A DNA stretch of 64,000 nt from assembly GCA_963784995.1 (NCBI GenBank), contig CAWATZ010000002.1, positions 434,001 through 498,000 on the forward strand, written 5' to 3'. The notes beneath the pieces are model-generated. The model saw only the letters and a program-made list of their open reading frames with translations. It ran no database searches and had not been told where the DNA came from. The DNA comes from CAWATZ01 sp963784995 (GTDB taxonomy: Bacteria; Planctomycetota; Planctomycetia; Gemmatales; Gemmataceae). Both the position numbers and the translations under genes were made by a program. This document shows positions 1 through 8,725 of this stretch, in pieces (position 1 is the first letter of the stretch; each line of letters begins with the position of its first letter).

Positions 1-192
1 AGTACCTTGGTTTCTCCTGGGGGTTGCCATTACGACGTTGCGGCATGGTTGGGTTCCTTTCTCACGGGAAAAGGAAGGGCGACTGGTCCATCTGAGTCCG
101 GCCGGGAAACGCATTAACGTGTGTCCGGGGTCGGATTTAGGTCCTCCATTTGGCAACCCAGTGCAACTGGAGTGCCAATCCCACTTGTCCAA

Positions 193-313
193 CCCCTGCC
201 GGCTTGCCCGGCAGGTGAAGCAGGTCACCAGCTAGAATCGAGAGAGACAAACGTTTTTTTGCCTTCTCTTCTAGCTGGTGACCTCCTTCACCTGCCGGGC
301 AAGCCGGCAAGGG
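193..313. repeat. Long palindromic element, 45-bp arms
   Basis: The left arm (193-237) and right arm (269-313) are reverse complements over 45 bp with two mismatches, around a 31-bp T-rich centre. This is too long for a simple terminator and fits a mobile or hairpin-forming palindromic element like others in the window. Confidence 0.8.
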
Positions 314-459
314 TCGAAGGCCTCTTGGTTGCTCCTGAACAGGCAACCGCTCCTGGCTGGGCTCATTGCTCCACCTGTCCCTTGCTCGACGTCTGCCAGC
401 AGGTAGGCGTCACGTCGCATCGCTGAGGGCCAGGGCACCAAACTGCCTCTCCTCTCCCT

Positions 460-487
460 AGCGCTGCGAAGCCGCCTTCGCAGCGCT
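460..487. repeat. Perfect 12-bp hairpin
   Basis: Arms AGCGCTGCGAAG (460-471) and its exact reverse complement (476-487) flank a 4-bp loop. There is no T-run and no neighbouring gene to terminate, so it is listed as a small palindrome of unknown role. Confidence 0.6.
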
Positions 488-822
488 GAGAACGGCAATT
501 CCTGACCGTTCCACGCCGCGCTGCAACCAGAACAACGGATCGAGCCAGAAAGAAGCGGCAGCACCGCGCATCTCTTGCAGTTCCAGCACGTTAGCTTGCA
601 GCGCCCGGTCCGGCTCACGCCCTGGCACAGTGCTTGCTTACAGAAGAGCGCCAGGACAATCCGGCGGAGAAGCGGGAGTTGATTCGTTCGCAGCGGAAGC
701 GGCAAAGACCCCAGTCCTGCTGGCTGGGGTCGATCCGTGCGGCCTGACTTGATTCGGCGATTCCATCCGGGGACGTGACCCGGGTGCAAGTACCGTCTCT
801 CTGGCAGCTAAAGGGGGTTCCC

Positions 823-1248
823 ATGCTGCGTACGTTTCTGAGTTCGGTGGTTCTTCTGCTCATCGTCTCGGTCTGCGTGACGGCCGAGGAAAAGAACAAG
901 GAGAAGAAAGACAACAAGGACAAGAAGAAAGCCGAGGCCACCATCACCAAGGTGGACGCCAAGAAAGGAACGGTCACCGTCAAGATGAAGAACAAGGAAG
1001 GGAAGGAAGTCGAGAAGACCTTCCAGCTCACGGAAGAGGTCCGCATGTTCGACAGCACGGGCAAGGCGGCCGCCATCGACGTCTTCCAGTCCGGCAACAA
1101 CGTGCTGGTCGTTGAGGCCGAGGGCAAGCTGAAAGAGATGCACAAGGCCAAGAAGGGCGAGAACCCTGGCAAGAGCACCGGCGAGAAGAAACCGGAAGAG
1201 AAGAAACCGGAGAAGAAACCGACAGAAAAGAAACCCGGCGGCAAATGA
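823..1248 (+). CDS. Small secreted Lys/Glu-rich protein
   Basis: A 141-residue protein of unknown function. The N-terminus (MLRTFLSSVVLLLIVSVCVTA, about residues 1-21) is a typical Sec signal peptide, followed by a run of Lys, Glu and Asp. The middle (about 45-110) is a small beta-rich segment with a TxxDAKKGTVTVKMK pattern, and the C-terminal 30 residues are KPxEKKP repeats. The ATG at 823 is chosen because a frame-extending start 48 bp upstream would bury the signal peptide, and AAAGGGGG precedes 823. A short hairpin follows. Planctomycete genomes carry many such small exported charged proteins; the role here is not known. Confidence 0.75.
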   Translation: MLRTFLSSVVLLLIVSVCVTAEEKNKEKKDNKDKKKAEATITKVDAKKGTVTVKMKNKEGKEVEKTFQLTEEVRMFDSTGKAAAIDVFQSGNNVLVVEAEGKLKEMHKAKKGENPGKSTGEKKPEEKKPEKKPTEKKPGGK

Positions 1249-1267
1249 CCGGGTCCGGAGTCAGTGA

Positions 1268-1295
1268 GGCCGGGCCGGGATGGACAGGCCCGGCC
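1268..1295 (+). terminator. Hairpin after the secreted-protein gene
   Basis: GGCCGGGCC (1268-1276) pairs perfectly with GGCCCGGCC (1287-1295), 20 bp after the stop codon. It lacks a strong T-run, so termination is likely rather than certain. Confidence 0.45.
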
Positions 1296-1475
1296 GCTGG
1301 TTCCGCCGCGGAGAGGACGACAGGAAGACAGGTTGACAGGAGGTTGCGATCACTGCGGCCACGAGGTTTGCCAGCGGACACGGAGCGGTCACCGGTCACC
1401 TGTCTTCTTGTTTTTCTGTTCCGTGCATGTCCCTGATTCAATCCTTTGGCAGTCACGTCAAAGCCACGTGCCACG

Positions 1476-1886
1476 TCAAGGTGGGAACAGGTCGAAGTAC
1501 TCCTCCGCTTCACGAATCCGTTGCCGTCGGGGGTGATTGAGGTCAAACGCCGCCACCAGGGCACGCCCGGTCGGCGTCAGACCAACAACTGTGTGTCCGG
1601 ACCAGGCGAAATGGTCCTCCCAGCGGTCCGTTCGCGGGTTGAACAAAGGCAATTCCGTTTTCGTTTCTGGATCGACGGCTTTGAGTCGGTTTGACTTCTT
1701 CAGGTTGCAACTGGGGCAGGCCCAGGCCAGGTTCTCCAGTTCATCGGAGCCCCCAGCGGAAATCGGAACGATGTGTTCGTGGTGAAAGGTCGCACCCTGG
1801 AGGGACTGGTGCATCCGGCAATACTCACAGCGATCGTCTGCACGAGCCTCCACTTCCCTCAAACGCTCTGCCCACGAAGTGCTCAT
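1476..1886 (-). CDS. HNH endonuclease family protein
   Basis: A 136-residue protein with the HNH nuclease fold near the N-terminus: a CEYC pair (about residues 20-23), HHEHIVP (about 35-41), GGSDELENLAWAC and CNxxK. The two CxxC pairs probably hold zinc, and the His-rich strand is the catalytic element. After it comes about 60 residues with RTDRWEDHFAW and GLTPTGRA motifs, usual for stand-alone HNH proteins of cyanobacteria and planctomycetes. Its ATG overlaps the stop of the upstream 74-residue gene (ATGA overlap), so the two are translationally coupled. Family membership is clear; the biological target is unknown. Confidence 0.85.
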   Translation of the reverse strand: MSTSWAERLREVEARADDRCEYCRMHQSLQGATFHHEHIVPISAGGSDELENLAWACPSCNLKKSNRLKAVDPETKTELPLFNPRTDRWEDHFAWSGHTVVGLTPTGRALVAAFDLNHPRRQRIREAEEYFDLFPP

Positions 1887-2107
1887 AATGGCTTTCGTCC
1901 CAGCAGACGCAGGGCCTGGGCACGCAGAAGGGCCAGACGTTCGCTCAACTCCACCAAGGCTTCCAGCTCCTCTCGTTCCATCTCGGTGAGCTGTCCCTCG
2001 GTGTTGCGGTCCATCAGATCTTGTAACCGCTGGTCTGTTTTCTCCGGAAACCGAAACGTGGCGAGAGCCTCAACAAGCTCAAGAGGTGCTTCAACGGTTT
2101 GCATCAT
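1883..2107 (-). CDS. Small helical protein coupled to the HNH gene
   Basis: A 74-residue, mostly alpha-helical, acidic protein with no recognised domain. The start is the ATG at 2107 (followed by a second ATG), because a perfect AGGAGG lies 5-8 bp upstream; the longer frame has no such site. The middle reads LMDRNTEGQLTEMEREELEAL, a pattern often seen in small proteins encoded next to HNH nucleases. It overlaps the HNH start by four bases. The pair might be a toxin-antitoxin-like or nuclease-partner unit, which is inference from the arrangement only. Confidence 0.7.
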   Translation of the reverse strand: MMQTVEAPLELVEALATFRFPEKTDQRLQDLMDRNTEGQLTEMEREELEALVELSERLALLRAQALRLLGRKPL

Positions 2108-2305
2108 AGTTCCTCCTGTGTATGGAGATGATTGTACTTCCGTGCTTGGCATCATTCCAGGGCAGCAGGAAGTCTGGTCGTTGCAGGCTTGCCAGGAATC
2201 CCGACTTGTTCAAAACCTCCTGGAATGCTACAGATTACCAGCCTGAACGCGTGCGGGGAACATGATTCAAGAAGGTCAGCGGTTCAAGGAAAAGGATTTC
2301 CCCCC

Positions 2306-3721
2306 ATGAACGCTCGCTCTTGCTGGCGCTCTGCGCTTCTCTCCCTCGCTCCCATCCTTGTGGTGCTGGCAATCTTCTGGCTGCTGCCGTCCGGGCAGTA
2401 CCGGATTGCCGAGGACGCGAAACTGCGTCGTTTCGCCGCCAGCTTGCTTTACGACCGCGGCGATCTGGCCTGCTTTGCCCAGCGCGGCCTGAATGCCCAG
2501 CAGGGCCGGCGGGCGGGCCGGCCGCAGACGCCGCTCATCCTCTCCGACAGGGAATTCGAGGCTTACCTGGATTCCTCCCCACCGCCCGAAGAGCGCTACT
2601 TCCTCGATTATCCGCACTGGGCCGCCTGGCTGTTCGGGCTGGGCTGGTCCGTCCAGGAACTCGCCGGCCAGACCATCCACCCTCCTCCCGCGGTCCTCGA
2701 CGCGGCCCACAACAACGTCGCTAACCACGTTCCGCGCACTCCCGGAGAGCGGCAACTGTGGCACCAGTACGTCACCGCCAGTCGCTTCTATCTGCTGGTG
2801 TTCCTGCTTGGCACTCTGGTGCTGATCGCCATCCTCCGCACAGGCTACGGCGATCAGCACCAGAGTGGCCGGGGCTGGCTGCTGCTCCTGCCGGCTACGC
2901 TCTTCATCTGCTTCAGCCGCTACGACATCCTTCCCGCCGTGTTTGTGGCCGGCGGTCTGGCCATGCTGTCCAGGCAGCGCTGGGCCCTGTCCGGCCTGCT
3001 GCTGGGGGCCGCTACCCTGCTCAAGGTCTACCCCGTGTTTCTGGTGCCGCTGCTGGCCCGCTATCTCTGGCCGCGCCGGCACGCTCTGGCATCCTGGACC
3101 TCCGCGTATGCCGCGACCCTGGGCCTGGCCCTGGCGCCCCTCCTGTTTGGTGAGGACTGGCAGGGCCTGCTGGGGCCCTATCGCTATCAACTCTTCCGGC
3201 CGGCGGAACCGGGGTTCACCTTCTACGGCATCGTCCTGCCGGCTTTCATGGCTGAGGGGTTGGCCGGCTCCCTGTTTCGGTTCGGGACGCTGGGGATTCT
3301 GCTAGCCGTGCTGCTGAGGCGGCCCATCGACGACATGACGACACTGCTCCGCCGGGGAGCCATCCTGTTGCTGTACCTGATCAGCGTCGCTGTCTTTTAT
3401 TCGCCGCAGTGGATTGTCTGGCTGGCTCCGTTCCTGATTCCGCTGGCCTGCCGGTCGGCCCGTCTGGTGGGATTGATCGTGGCCCTCGACCTGGTTTCCT
3501 ACGCGGTCCTGCCCGGTTGGTTCCTCCTCAAGGCTGTGCTGCCGGGCTTCTTGCCCGAACACGAGGTGGAGATCCTTCTCGCTGTTTCGCGCCTGGCCCT
3601 GGTCTGCGCCCGGTTCGCCATCGTTGTCCTGACGCTCCTGGTCCTTGCCGCTCCCGGCAAGACAGCGGCGCGAAAGCAGGAACGGCTCGAACCCGCTGCC
3701 AGCTTCAAGGCTGCCGCTTGA
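2306..3721 (+). CDS. GT87/DUF2029-type membrane glycosyltransferase
   Basis: A 471-residue polytopic membrane protein. After an N-terminal membrane anchor (about residues 8-28) comes a periplasmic-looking segment with the DYPHWAAWLFG motif, then about eight hydrophobic helices. The RYDILPA and LLKVYPVFLVPLL motifs are hallmarks of the DUF2029/GT87 family, which uses polyprenyl-phosphate sugars, often mannose, to build cell-envelope glycans. The ATG at 2306 is chosen because it starts the hydrophobic anchor and follows an AAGGAAAAGGA site; the longer open frame upstream has no signal. The neighbouring acetylation pair on the opposite strand suggests a local envelope-polysaccharide theme. Confidence 0.75.
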   Translation: MNARSCWRSALLSLAPILVVLAIFWLLPSGQYRIAEDAKLRRFAASLLYDRGDLACFAQRGLNAQQGRRAGRPQTPLILSDREFEAYLDSSPPPEERYFLDYPHWAAWLFGLGWSVQELAGQTIHPPPAVLDAAHNNVANHVPRTPGERQLWHQYVTASRFYLLVFLLGTLVLIAILRTGYGDQHQSGRGWLLLLPATLFICFSRYDILPAVFVAGGLAMLSRQRWALSGLLLGAATLLKVYPVFLVPLLARYLWPRRHALASWTSAYAATLGLALAPLLFGEDWQGLLGPYRYQLFRPAEPGFTFYGIVLPAFMAEGLAGSLFRFGTLGILLAVLLRRPIDDMTTLLRRGAILLLYLISVAVFYSPQWIVWLAPFLIPLACRSARLVGLIVALDLVSYAVLPGWFLLKAVLPGFLPEHEVEILLAVSRLALVCARFAIVVLTLLVLAAPGKTAARKQERLEPAASFKAAA

Positions 3722-3726
3722 TGCGG

Positions 3727-3940
3727 CCCCCGGGTTGCGCTGCGCTCCACCCGGGGCTTTATTCCCGAAATCAGGAGTAAAGCCCCGGGTGGAGCGCAGC
3801 GCAACCCGGGGTGGGTTGTGACGCAACCGGGAGCCCCCGGGTTGCGCTGCGCTCCACCCGGGGCTTTATTCCCGAAATCAGGAGTAAAGCCCCGGGTGGA
3901 GCGCAGCGCAACCCGGGGTGGGTTGTGACGCAACCGGGAG
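3727..3940. repeat. Tandem pair of 107-bp palindromic units
   Basis: Two apparently identical 107-bp units (3727-3833 and 3834-3940) follow one another directly. Each holds a near-perfect inverted repeat with about 33-bp arms beginning CCCGGGTTGCGCTGCGCTCC, a short A/T-rich loop, then GTGGGTTGTGACGCAACC, itself a small palindrome. They fill the gap between two convergent genes. Confidence 0.9.
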
Positions 3941-3944
3941 CGGG

Positions 3945-5009
3945 CTATTTCCCCTGGTCACGCAAGAGCGGCACGATCCACTCGTGACCCAGCCGCTGCG
4001 TGAAGCGGCTCGCGCCATCCGCGGCCAGGTGGTGCGAATCAAAGAAGCTCTCCTCGTCCATCCAGCAGCGCGCGTTGACCAGCGGTGTGCGATACTCCTG
4101 GCAGAGCTGCTCCATGAAGGGATTGAGCTGCTGCCAGACCCGCTCCGAGTAGGCACGGCGAAAGTACGGGCCTTCCGGCATCAGCACCAGAGCGGTCTTG
4201 ACGTGGCGTTTCCGGCACTCCTCGAGGATCAACCGGACTGCCTGGGAGGATGCGGGACCAAGCTGGAAGCTCTGGAGAATGGGGCGATAGCTCTGCATGC
4301 CCACCTCGGAGAGCCGCTGGCGTTGCGCAGGCGCGGGGTGCGTCACGGCCGGTGCCACCCAGCCGCAGCCGTCACAGCGCACGTAGCCGTCCTGGCGCAG
4401 ACGCAGCGGCAGGATGGTCGGCAGGACCATGCTGAGGACGTTGAAGCGCTGCCCATACCAGGGCACGGCCCGGGCCTGGCGCCAGGCCTGGCGCAGCGAA
4501 TGGGTGTGCAGGGGATAGCGGCGGAGCTGCTCCAGGTCGCGATAGGAGAGCCGCTCGGCCGCCAGCCGCTGCGGGTCGCCTCCCAGGCGGTCGTCCAGCA
4601 GCGGCGGCATGATCTCGACCAGCACCAGGTCGGGCTTGATGCCCTCGGCCAGCAGGCGCTGCAGCTGGAGCAACTGGCCGGGAGGACCGGCGCCGGGCAT
4701 GCCGAAATTGAAGATCACCAGGGACTGACCCAGTTGCCGGACGAGGTCGGCCTCCCAGGGGGCCGCCCGCAAGCCGTCGCCGGTGCGCGAGCTGCCCAGC
4801 ATGACCACCAGCCGGGCGTCGGGCGCCTGGCGGAGCCGGCTTTTCAGCCGGGCCACCTTGGTTCCGTAGAAGGGATCTCGGCCGCTGGTCCACCACAGTT
4901 CCAGGACCAGCGCCAGGAACACCTGGAACAGGGCGAAGAACAGCAGGCCCCAGCAGACGCTTCGGCAAGCGCTCCGGGCAAACCGTTGACGGCGCGGGGA
5001 CGTGGACAT
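3945..5009 (-). CDS. SGNH-type acyltransferase/esterase partner of MBOAT
   Basis: A 354-residue protein with one N-terminal membrane helix (about residues 18-38) and an extracytoplasmic SGNH hydrolase fold. The nucleophile serine lies in LGSSRTGDG (about residue 72), the Gly/Asn block in FNFGMPGAGP, and the Asp-His pair in DSHHLAADG near the C-terminus. Such proteins act beside MBOAT transferases (AlgI/AlgX-AlgJ, DltB/DltD) to move acetyl groups onto exported polysaccharides. It lies 54 bp downstream of the MBOAT gene on the same strand, so an operon is likely. The polymer that is acetylated is not evident from the window. Confidence 0.75.
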   Translation of the reverse strand: MSTSPRRQRFARSACRSVCWGLLFFALFQVFLALVLELWWTSGRDPFYGTKVARLKSRLRQAPDARLVVMLGSSRTGDGLRAAPWEADLVRQLGQSLVIFNFGMPGAGPPGQLLQLQRLLAEGIKPDLVLVEIMPPLLDDRLGGDPQRLAAERLSYRDLEQLRRYPLHTHSLRQAWRQARAVPWYGQRFNVLSMVLPTILPLRLRQDGYVRCDGCGWVAPAVTHPAPAQRQRLSEVGMQSYRPILQSFQLGPASSQAVRLILEECRKRHVKTALVLMPEGPYFRRAYSERVWQQLNPFMEQLCQEYRTPLVNARCWMDEESFFDSHHLAADGASRFTQRLGHEWIVPLLRDQGK

Positions 5010-5063
5010 GTGCCACCTTTCGCAGTGTCGGGGACGCGGCGACCAGCCGCCGGCGCCTCCCGA

Positions 5064-6546
5064 TCAGAACTGGAAGTAGATGAACGTGTTCCCCAGTTCC
5101 GGTGTCAGCAGCAGGGCCAGCAGCAGCACCATGGCATAACCCAGGCCCCGGGCCGGTTCGGGCAGGCGCTGCAGCAGCCACTTCCACCCGCCGTTCCGAG
5201 CGAACAGATGACAGAGCAGCACCAGCACCGCCGTGACCCACATCCCGGTCGAATTGAGCGGACTGCCCAGGCCGGCCCGGTGAACGAACAGGCCGGACAG
5301 GACCTGCAGCGCCCCGGCAAACGTCGGCGCCCGGAAGAAGACCCACAGGAGCGTCACGCACAGAAAGGTCCCGGCCACGCTCGCCACGGTTCCCAGGGAG
5401 CGGCACAAGCCCGGAGCGCAAGCGACGGGAGCATTTGGTCCCGTCGCTTGCGCTCCGGGCTTGTGCAGCCGACCCAGACCAATCCAAACTTTGCTGCACT
5501 CCCGGAAGAGGCGATGGCCAACCAGCAGCAGCCCATGCAGCACCCCCCAGGCCACGAAAGTCCAGCGGGCGCCGTGCCAGAGGCCGCCCAGTGTCATGGT
5601 GATCATCAGGTTGAGGCAGGTCCGCCAGCGCCCGCCCCGGCTGCCTCCCAGGGGAATGAACAGGTAATCGCGCAGCCAGGTAGAGAGTGAGATATGCCAG
5701 CGGTGCCAGAACTCGGCGATGCTGCTCGCCAGGTAGGGCAAGCTGAAGTTGCGGGCCAGCTTGTAGCCGAGCAGGTGGGCCAGTCCCACCGCCATGTCGC
5801 TGTAGCCGGAGAAGTCGCCGTACACTTGCAGGGCGTAGGCGATCACCGCCACCCACAGGGCGCTGCTGTTGTACAGCCCCGGCTCCAGGAAGACCGGGTC
5901 CGCGTAAAGGGCCATGCGATCGGCCAGGGCCAGCTTCTTCAGCAAGCCCCAGCAAGATCAGCTGAATCCCCAGCTGCACGCGCGGCCAGCTCCAGCGTTT
6001 GGTCCGCTGGATCTGCGGCAGGAAATCGCGGGCCCGCACGATCGGCCCGGCCACCAGGTGCGGGAAGAACAGGATGAAGAGCATGAAATAGGCCAGGTTC
6101 TTCTCGGCCCGAATGCGGCGCTTGTAGACGTCCACGGTGTAGTTGATGGCCTCGAAGGTGTAGAACGAGATGCCGATGGGCAACAGGATGGACAGGACCG
6201 GCAAGGACGACTCGATCCCGGCCGCCTGCAGGGACTGGCGGAGAGAATCCAGGAAAAAGTTGACGTACTTGAACCAGATCAGCAGTCCCAGGTTCAGGCC
6301 CAGGCTCATTCCCAGCAGCACTCGTCGCCAGGCCGAAGATGCGCTGCTGCCCATTCCCCGGGCCAGGAAATAATCGATGACGGTGGAGCAGGCGATCACC
6401 AGGGCCAGCCACTGGCTCCAGGAGGCGTAGAAGACGTAGCTGGCCACCAGCAGCAAGCCGACGCGGACTCCATGCCAGGGCAGAAGCCAGTGCAGCGCGA
6501 AGACGATCAGGAAGAAAAAGAGGAACTGCTGCGAACAGAAGAACAT
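5064..6546 (-). CDS. MBOAT O-acyltransferase (AlgI-like), one frameshift
   Basis: A membrane-bound O-acyltransferase of about 490 residues that would pass acyl groups across the membrane to its SGNH partner. The N-terminal half starts at ATG 6546 (MFFCSQQFLFFF) and runs through several membrane helices to GIQLILLGL. The frame then slips by one base near 5940-5950 and continues as LKKLALADRMALYADPVF. The second half holds the family core: VYGDFSGYSDMA, FWHRWHISLSTWLRDYLF and the catalytic histidine in GGLWHGARWTF. One extra base in a CTTGCTG context would explain the break, so it may be a sequencing error or a real lesion. A 62-bp palindrome (5404-5465) is read in frame within the C-terminal half. 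Confidence 0.8.
5404..5465. repeat. 62-bp palindrome inside the MBOAT gene
   Basis: Two perfect 27-bp arms (5404-5430 and 5439-5465) surround an 8-bp loop. The arms start CACAAGCCCGGAGCGCAAGC, related to the elements at 47746-47838 and 63596-63650. On the minus strand it is translated without a stop as HKPGAQATGPNAPVACAPGL, between two membrane helices. Confidence 0.9.
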
Positions 6547-6794
6547 GACAATCTCCGCGGAGAGCGATCCCTCCCGGCACTTACTCCGGGCGAGCAGGTA
6601 TAGCCTGGCGTGCCCGGGAATCAACGCGAGTTTGGTGCGCGGACTGGGAGCCCTGGGCGCTCGCGGTCGATTTTCCGCATTTCTTCGTCTGTTTTTTCTG
6701 GCCAAGCGCCCGACTGCTGACCTAGAATGCTGTCCTGTTCCGTGCTTTAATCCGGGCGCGGAAACTGAACAACCTAACACGTGAGGCACACTCC

Positions 6795-8288
6795 ATGACC
6801 GCGACGCTGAGCCTTACCGAAGACGCCGTTCAGCGCCTGGCTCCCGACGACGATGCGCTGCGCTCGGCCCGTGACCTGATCCGCAAGAAGAGCTTCCTCA
6901 ATCCCGGGATCTCCAGCGACGGCACCTGGCTGCTGGGCCAGTGCAAGGGGAGCGGCAAGCTGCCTTACGAGGTTTCCGTGGACCTGGTGGATTCATCCCA
7001 GCCGACCTGCCGCTGCAACTGTCCCAGCCGGAAGTTCCCCTGCAAGCACGGTCTGGGCTTGCTGCTGCATTACGTCCAGCAACCCGATTCGTTCAAGACG
7101 CGCGAACCCAGCGGCGAACTGCTGGCCAAGCGCGAGAAGAAGGCGGCCCGGGCCGAGAAGAAATCCGAGGAGACCGCCAAACCCAAGAAGGTCAACACGA
7201 CCGCCCAGCAGAAGAAGATTGTCGCCCAGCGCGATGGCCTTGACCTGCTGGAAAAGCTGGTGGTCGATCTGGTGGCCGGCGGCGCCTGGAGCGACAAGGC
7301 CCGGCTGGACAAGCTGGACCGGCAGTCCAGGCAGCTGGGCGACGCCTATCTCAACGCCGCCATGTACACCGTTAACGCTCTGGTACTCGTTGGTCGGGAA
7401 GAGGGCATCCGCGAGGAGGAACGGCTGGCCCGGGCTTCCGACCTGATCGGCCAGCTGTGGGCGACCGTGCAGAAGGGACGCAACTACCTCGACGAGAAGC
7501 TCTCCTCCGACGAAAACCAGGCTGAGGCCGACGCGGTCATCGAGGAAGTGCTGGGCAAGGTCTGGCAGCTGACCGAACTCAAGGACAAGGGCTATTCCCA
7601 GGCCAACCTGTCGCTGCTGGAGCTGGCCTACGAGTGTCTCGACGACCGGGCCCGCAAGCAGCGGATTGAAACCAGCCACCTGCTCGATCTGAACAAGGGC
7701 TCGATCCTGCAAGCCAAGGCGATCCGGCCCTTCAAGGCGCTCAAACATACGGAACCGCAGCCAAGTTACGCGCTGCCCCTGACCGTCGCGGAGGCCGCCG
7801 TCTACCCGGGCTTCCTCAACCGCCGGGTGCGCTGGGAGAAGGGAGCCGACAAGTTCGAGGAACGCAAACCGGAGCATCTGGCGAAGGCCTACCAACTGGC
7901 GAAGCCGACCTTCAAGGAAGCGCTGGACGCCTTCCGGGGCCAGCTCAAGCACGCCCTGGCGCCGCGCGAAGCAGTGCTGCTGCTGCGCTGTGAGCGGGTG
8001 GGCAAGGTCGGCGACAAGGTGGTGCTGGAGGATTCGGCCGGGCTGCGTCTGGAGACGGTCGATCTGCCGCGCTACGTCGTGAACGAGAAGAGCGCCTTTC
8101 GCGACGAGCCGATCTACGAGAAACAAAGCTATTCCAACGTGGCCAACCTGGTGCGTGCGGGCGGCATGCTCAACGCCGACCATCCCGCCGTGCTGCTGCG
8201 GCTGTTTATCCAGCCGGTGGCCAATACCATCGTCGGCCAGCCGCTGGCCATCCTGACTCCGAAACACCACCTGCGTCTGGGGCTATGA
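6795..8288 (+). CDS. SWIM zinc-finger family protein
   Basis: A 497-residue cytoplasmic protein. The SWIM zinc-binding motif C-x-C-x6-C-x-H is at about residues 74-85 (CNCPSRKFPCKH). After it comes a Lys/Glu-rich linker (about 105-140) and a long helical region of unknown fold. In other bacteria such SWIM proteins are encoded in one cluster with a MoxR-type ATPase, a DUF5682 protein and a VWA protein. Here the ATPase and DUF5682 genes lie 13-18 kb downstream, separated by two surface-protein genes. The biochemical role of the system is not established. The ATG at 6795 is used; its ribosome site (GTGAGG) is only fair. Confidence 0.8.
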   Translation: MTATLSLTEDAVQRLAPDDDALRSARDLIRKKSFLNPGISSDGTWLLGQCKGSGKLPYEVSVDLVDSSQPTCRCNCPSRKFPCKHGLGLLLHYVQQPDSFKTREPSGELLAKREKKAARAEKKSEETAKPKKVNTTAQQKKIVAQRDGLDLLEKLVVDLVAGGAWSDKARLDKLDRQSRQLGDAYLNAAMYTVNALVLVGREEGIREEERLARASDLIGQLWATVQKGRNYLDEKLSSDENQAEADAVIEEVLGKVWQLTELKDKGYSQANLSLLELAYECLDDRARKQRIETSHLLDLNKGSILQAKAIRPFKALKHTEPQPSYALPLTVAEAAVYPGFLNRRVRWEKGADKFEERKPEHLAKAYQLAKPTFKEALDAFRGQLKHALAPREAVLLLRCERVGKVGDKVVLEDSAGLRLETVDLPRYVVNEKSAFRDEPIYEKQSYSNVANLVRAGGMLNADHPAVLLRLFIQPVANTIVGQPLAILTPKHHLRLGL

Positions 8289-8297
8289 CCCTTCGCA

Positions 8298-8319
8298 GGT
8301 CAGGCTTTCCAGCCTGACC
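8298..8319 (+). terminator. Hairpin after the SWIM gene
   Basis: GGTCAGGCT (8298-8306) and AGCCTGACC (8311-8319) form a perfect 9-bp stem with a TTCC loop 10 bp after the stop. A half-copy of the arm (GGTCAGGCTGGAA) follows at 8331, so this may also be a palindromic repeat. Confidence 0.5.
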
Positions 8320-8380
8320 GCCGTCGCAAAGGTCAGGCTGGAAGTTTCTTTGCCGCCGTTGGATTTTTTCCCATTTTACC

Positions 8381-8409
8381 TTGACGCCCCACTTTTCGGA
8401 CCTTATTGT
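8381..8409 (+). promoter_or_regulatory. Possible sigma-70 type promoter
   Basis: TTGACG (8381-8386) and TATTGT (8404-8409) are separated by 17 bp, a fair match to a housekeeping promoter. It would give a leader of about 310 nt for the giant gene at 8726. Prediction by eye only. Confidence 0.35.
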
Positions 8410-8725
8410 AACCCCGTACCAATACGGAAATCTCTTTTCATTAACACGGATCCTTCTTCATCCCTGGGATGAAGAGGGAAGAACAGGTTCCGTCCCGCCG
8501 CTTACCGGGGAGGGAAGTTATTTGTCCTCGATCCGCGAATTGCCGGCGTGATCGCGGGAATACCGCGCGGTTTTCGGTTGTTTGAGTGGCGTGGCTCTCG
8601 AACGACCTGGGAGAAATGTCCTGCCGTGGGCCTGGTGTGATTCGCTTGAGGCTTCGCTGCACCTCGCCTGGAATGAGCCTCTGATCCTGCCGCAATGCGT
8701 GTGGCTGCTCAACGGGAGAAAAAGC

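Larger units (their letters stand above)
1..822. other. Gene-poor stretch with palindromes
   Basis: No convincing gene is visible in the first 0.8 kb. The open frames here have no recognisable domain, good start or ribosome binding site, and they overlap one another on both strands. The stretch holds one long imperfect palindrome (193-313) and one perfect 12-bp hairpin (460-487). The remainder looks like degraded or non-coding sequence. Confidence 0.5.
8289..8725. other. Leader region of the giant surface-protein gene
   Basis: 437 bp with no gene. It contains a hairpin ending the SWIM gene (8298-8319), a promoter-like pair (8381-8409), a 10-bp hairpin TCTTCATCCC/GGGATGAAGA near 8457-8480, and a long untranslated leader before the ATG at 8726. 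An open frame begins at 8582 but has no ribosome site and would put 48 residues ahead of the expected export signal. Confidence 0.5.

Noticed and set aside
271..789. A 172-codon minus-strand frame near the start
   Set aside because: It includes one arm of the 193-313 palindrome, has no domain, and lacks a ribosome site.
3918..5690. A 590-codon plus-strand frame under the acetylation genes
   Set aside because: It has low-complexity Gln/Arg/Ala composition and crosses the palindromes and a gene boundary; the SGNH and MBOAT motifs lie on the other strand.
5940..5952. Programmed ribosomal frameshift in the MBOAT gene
   Set aside because: No slippery heptamer with a stable downstream structure was evident and the family does not use frameshifting; an indel is simpler.
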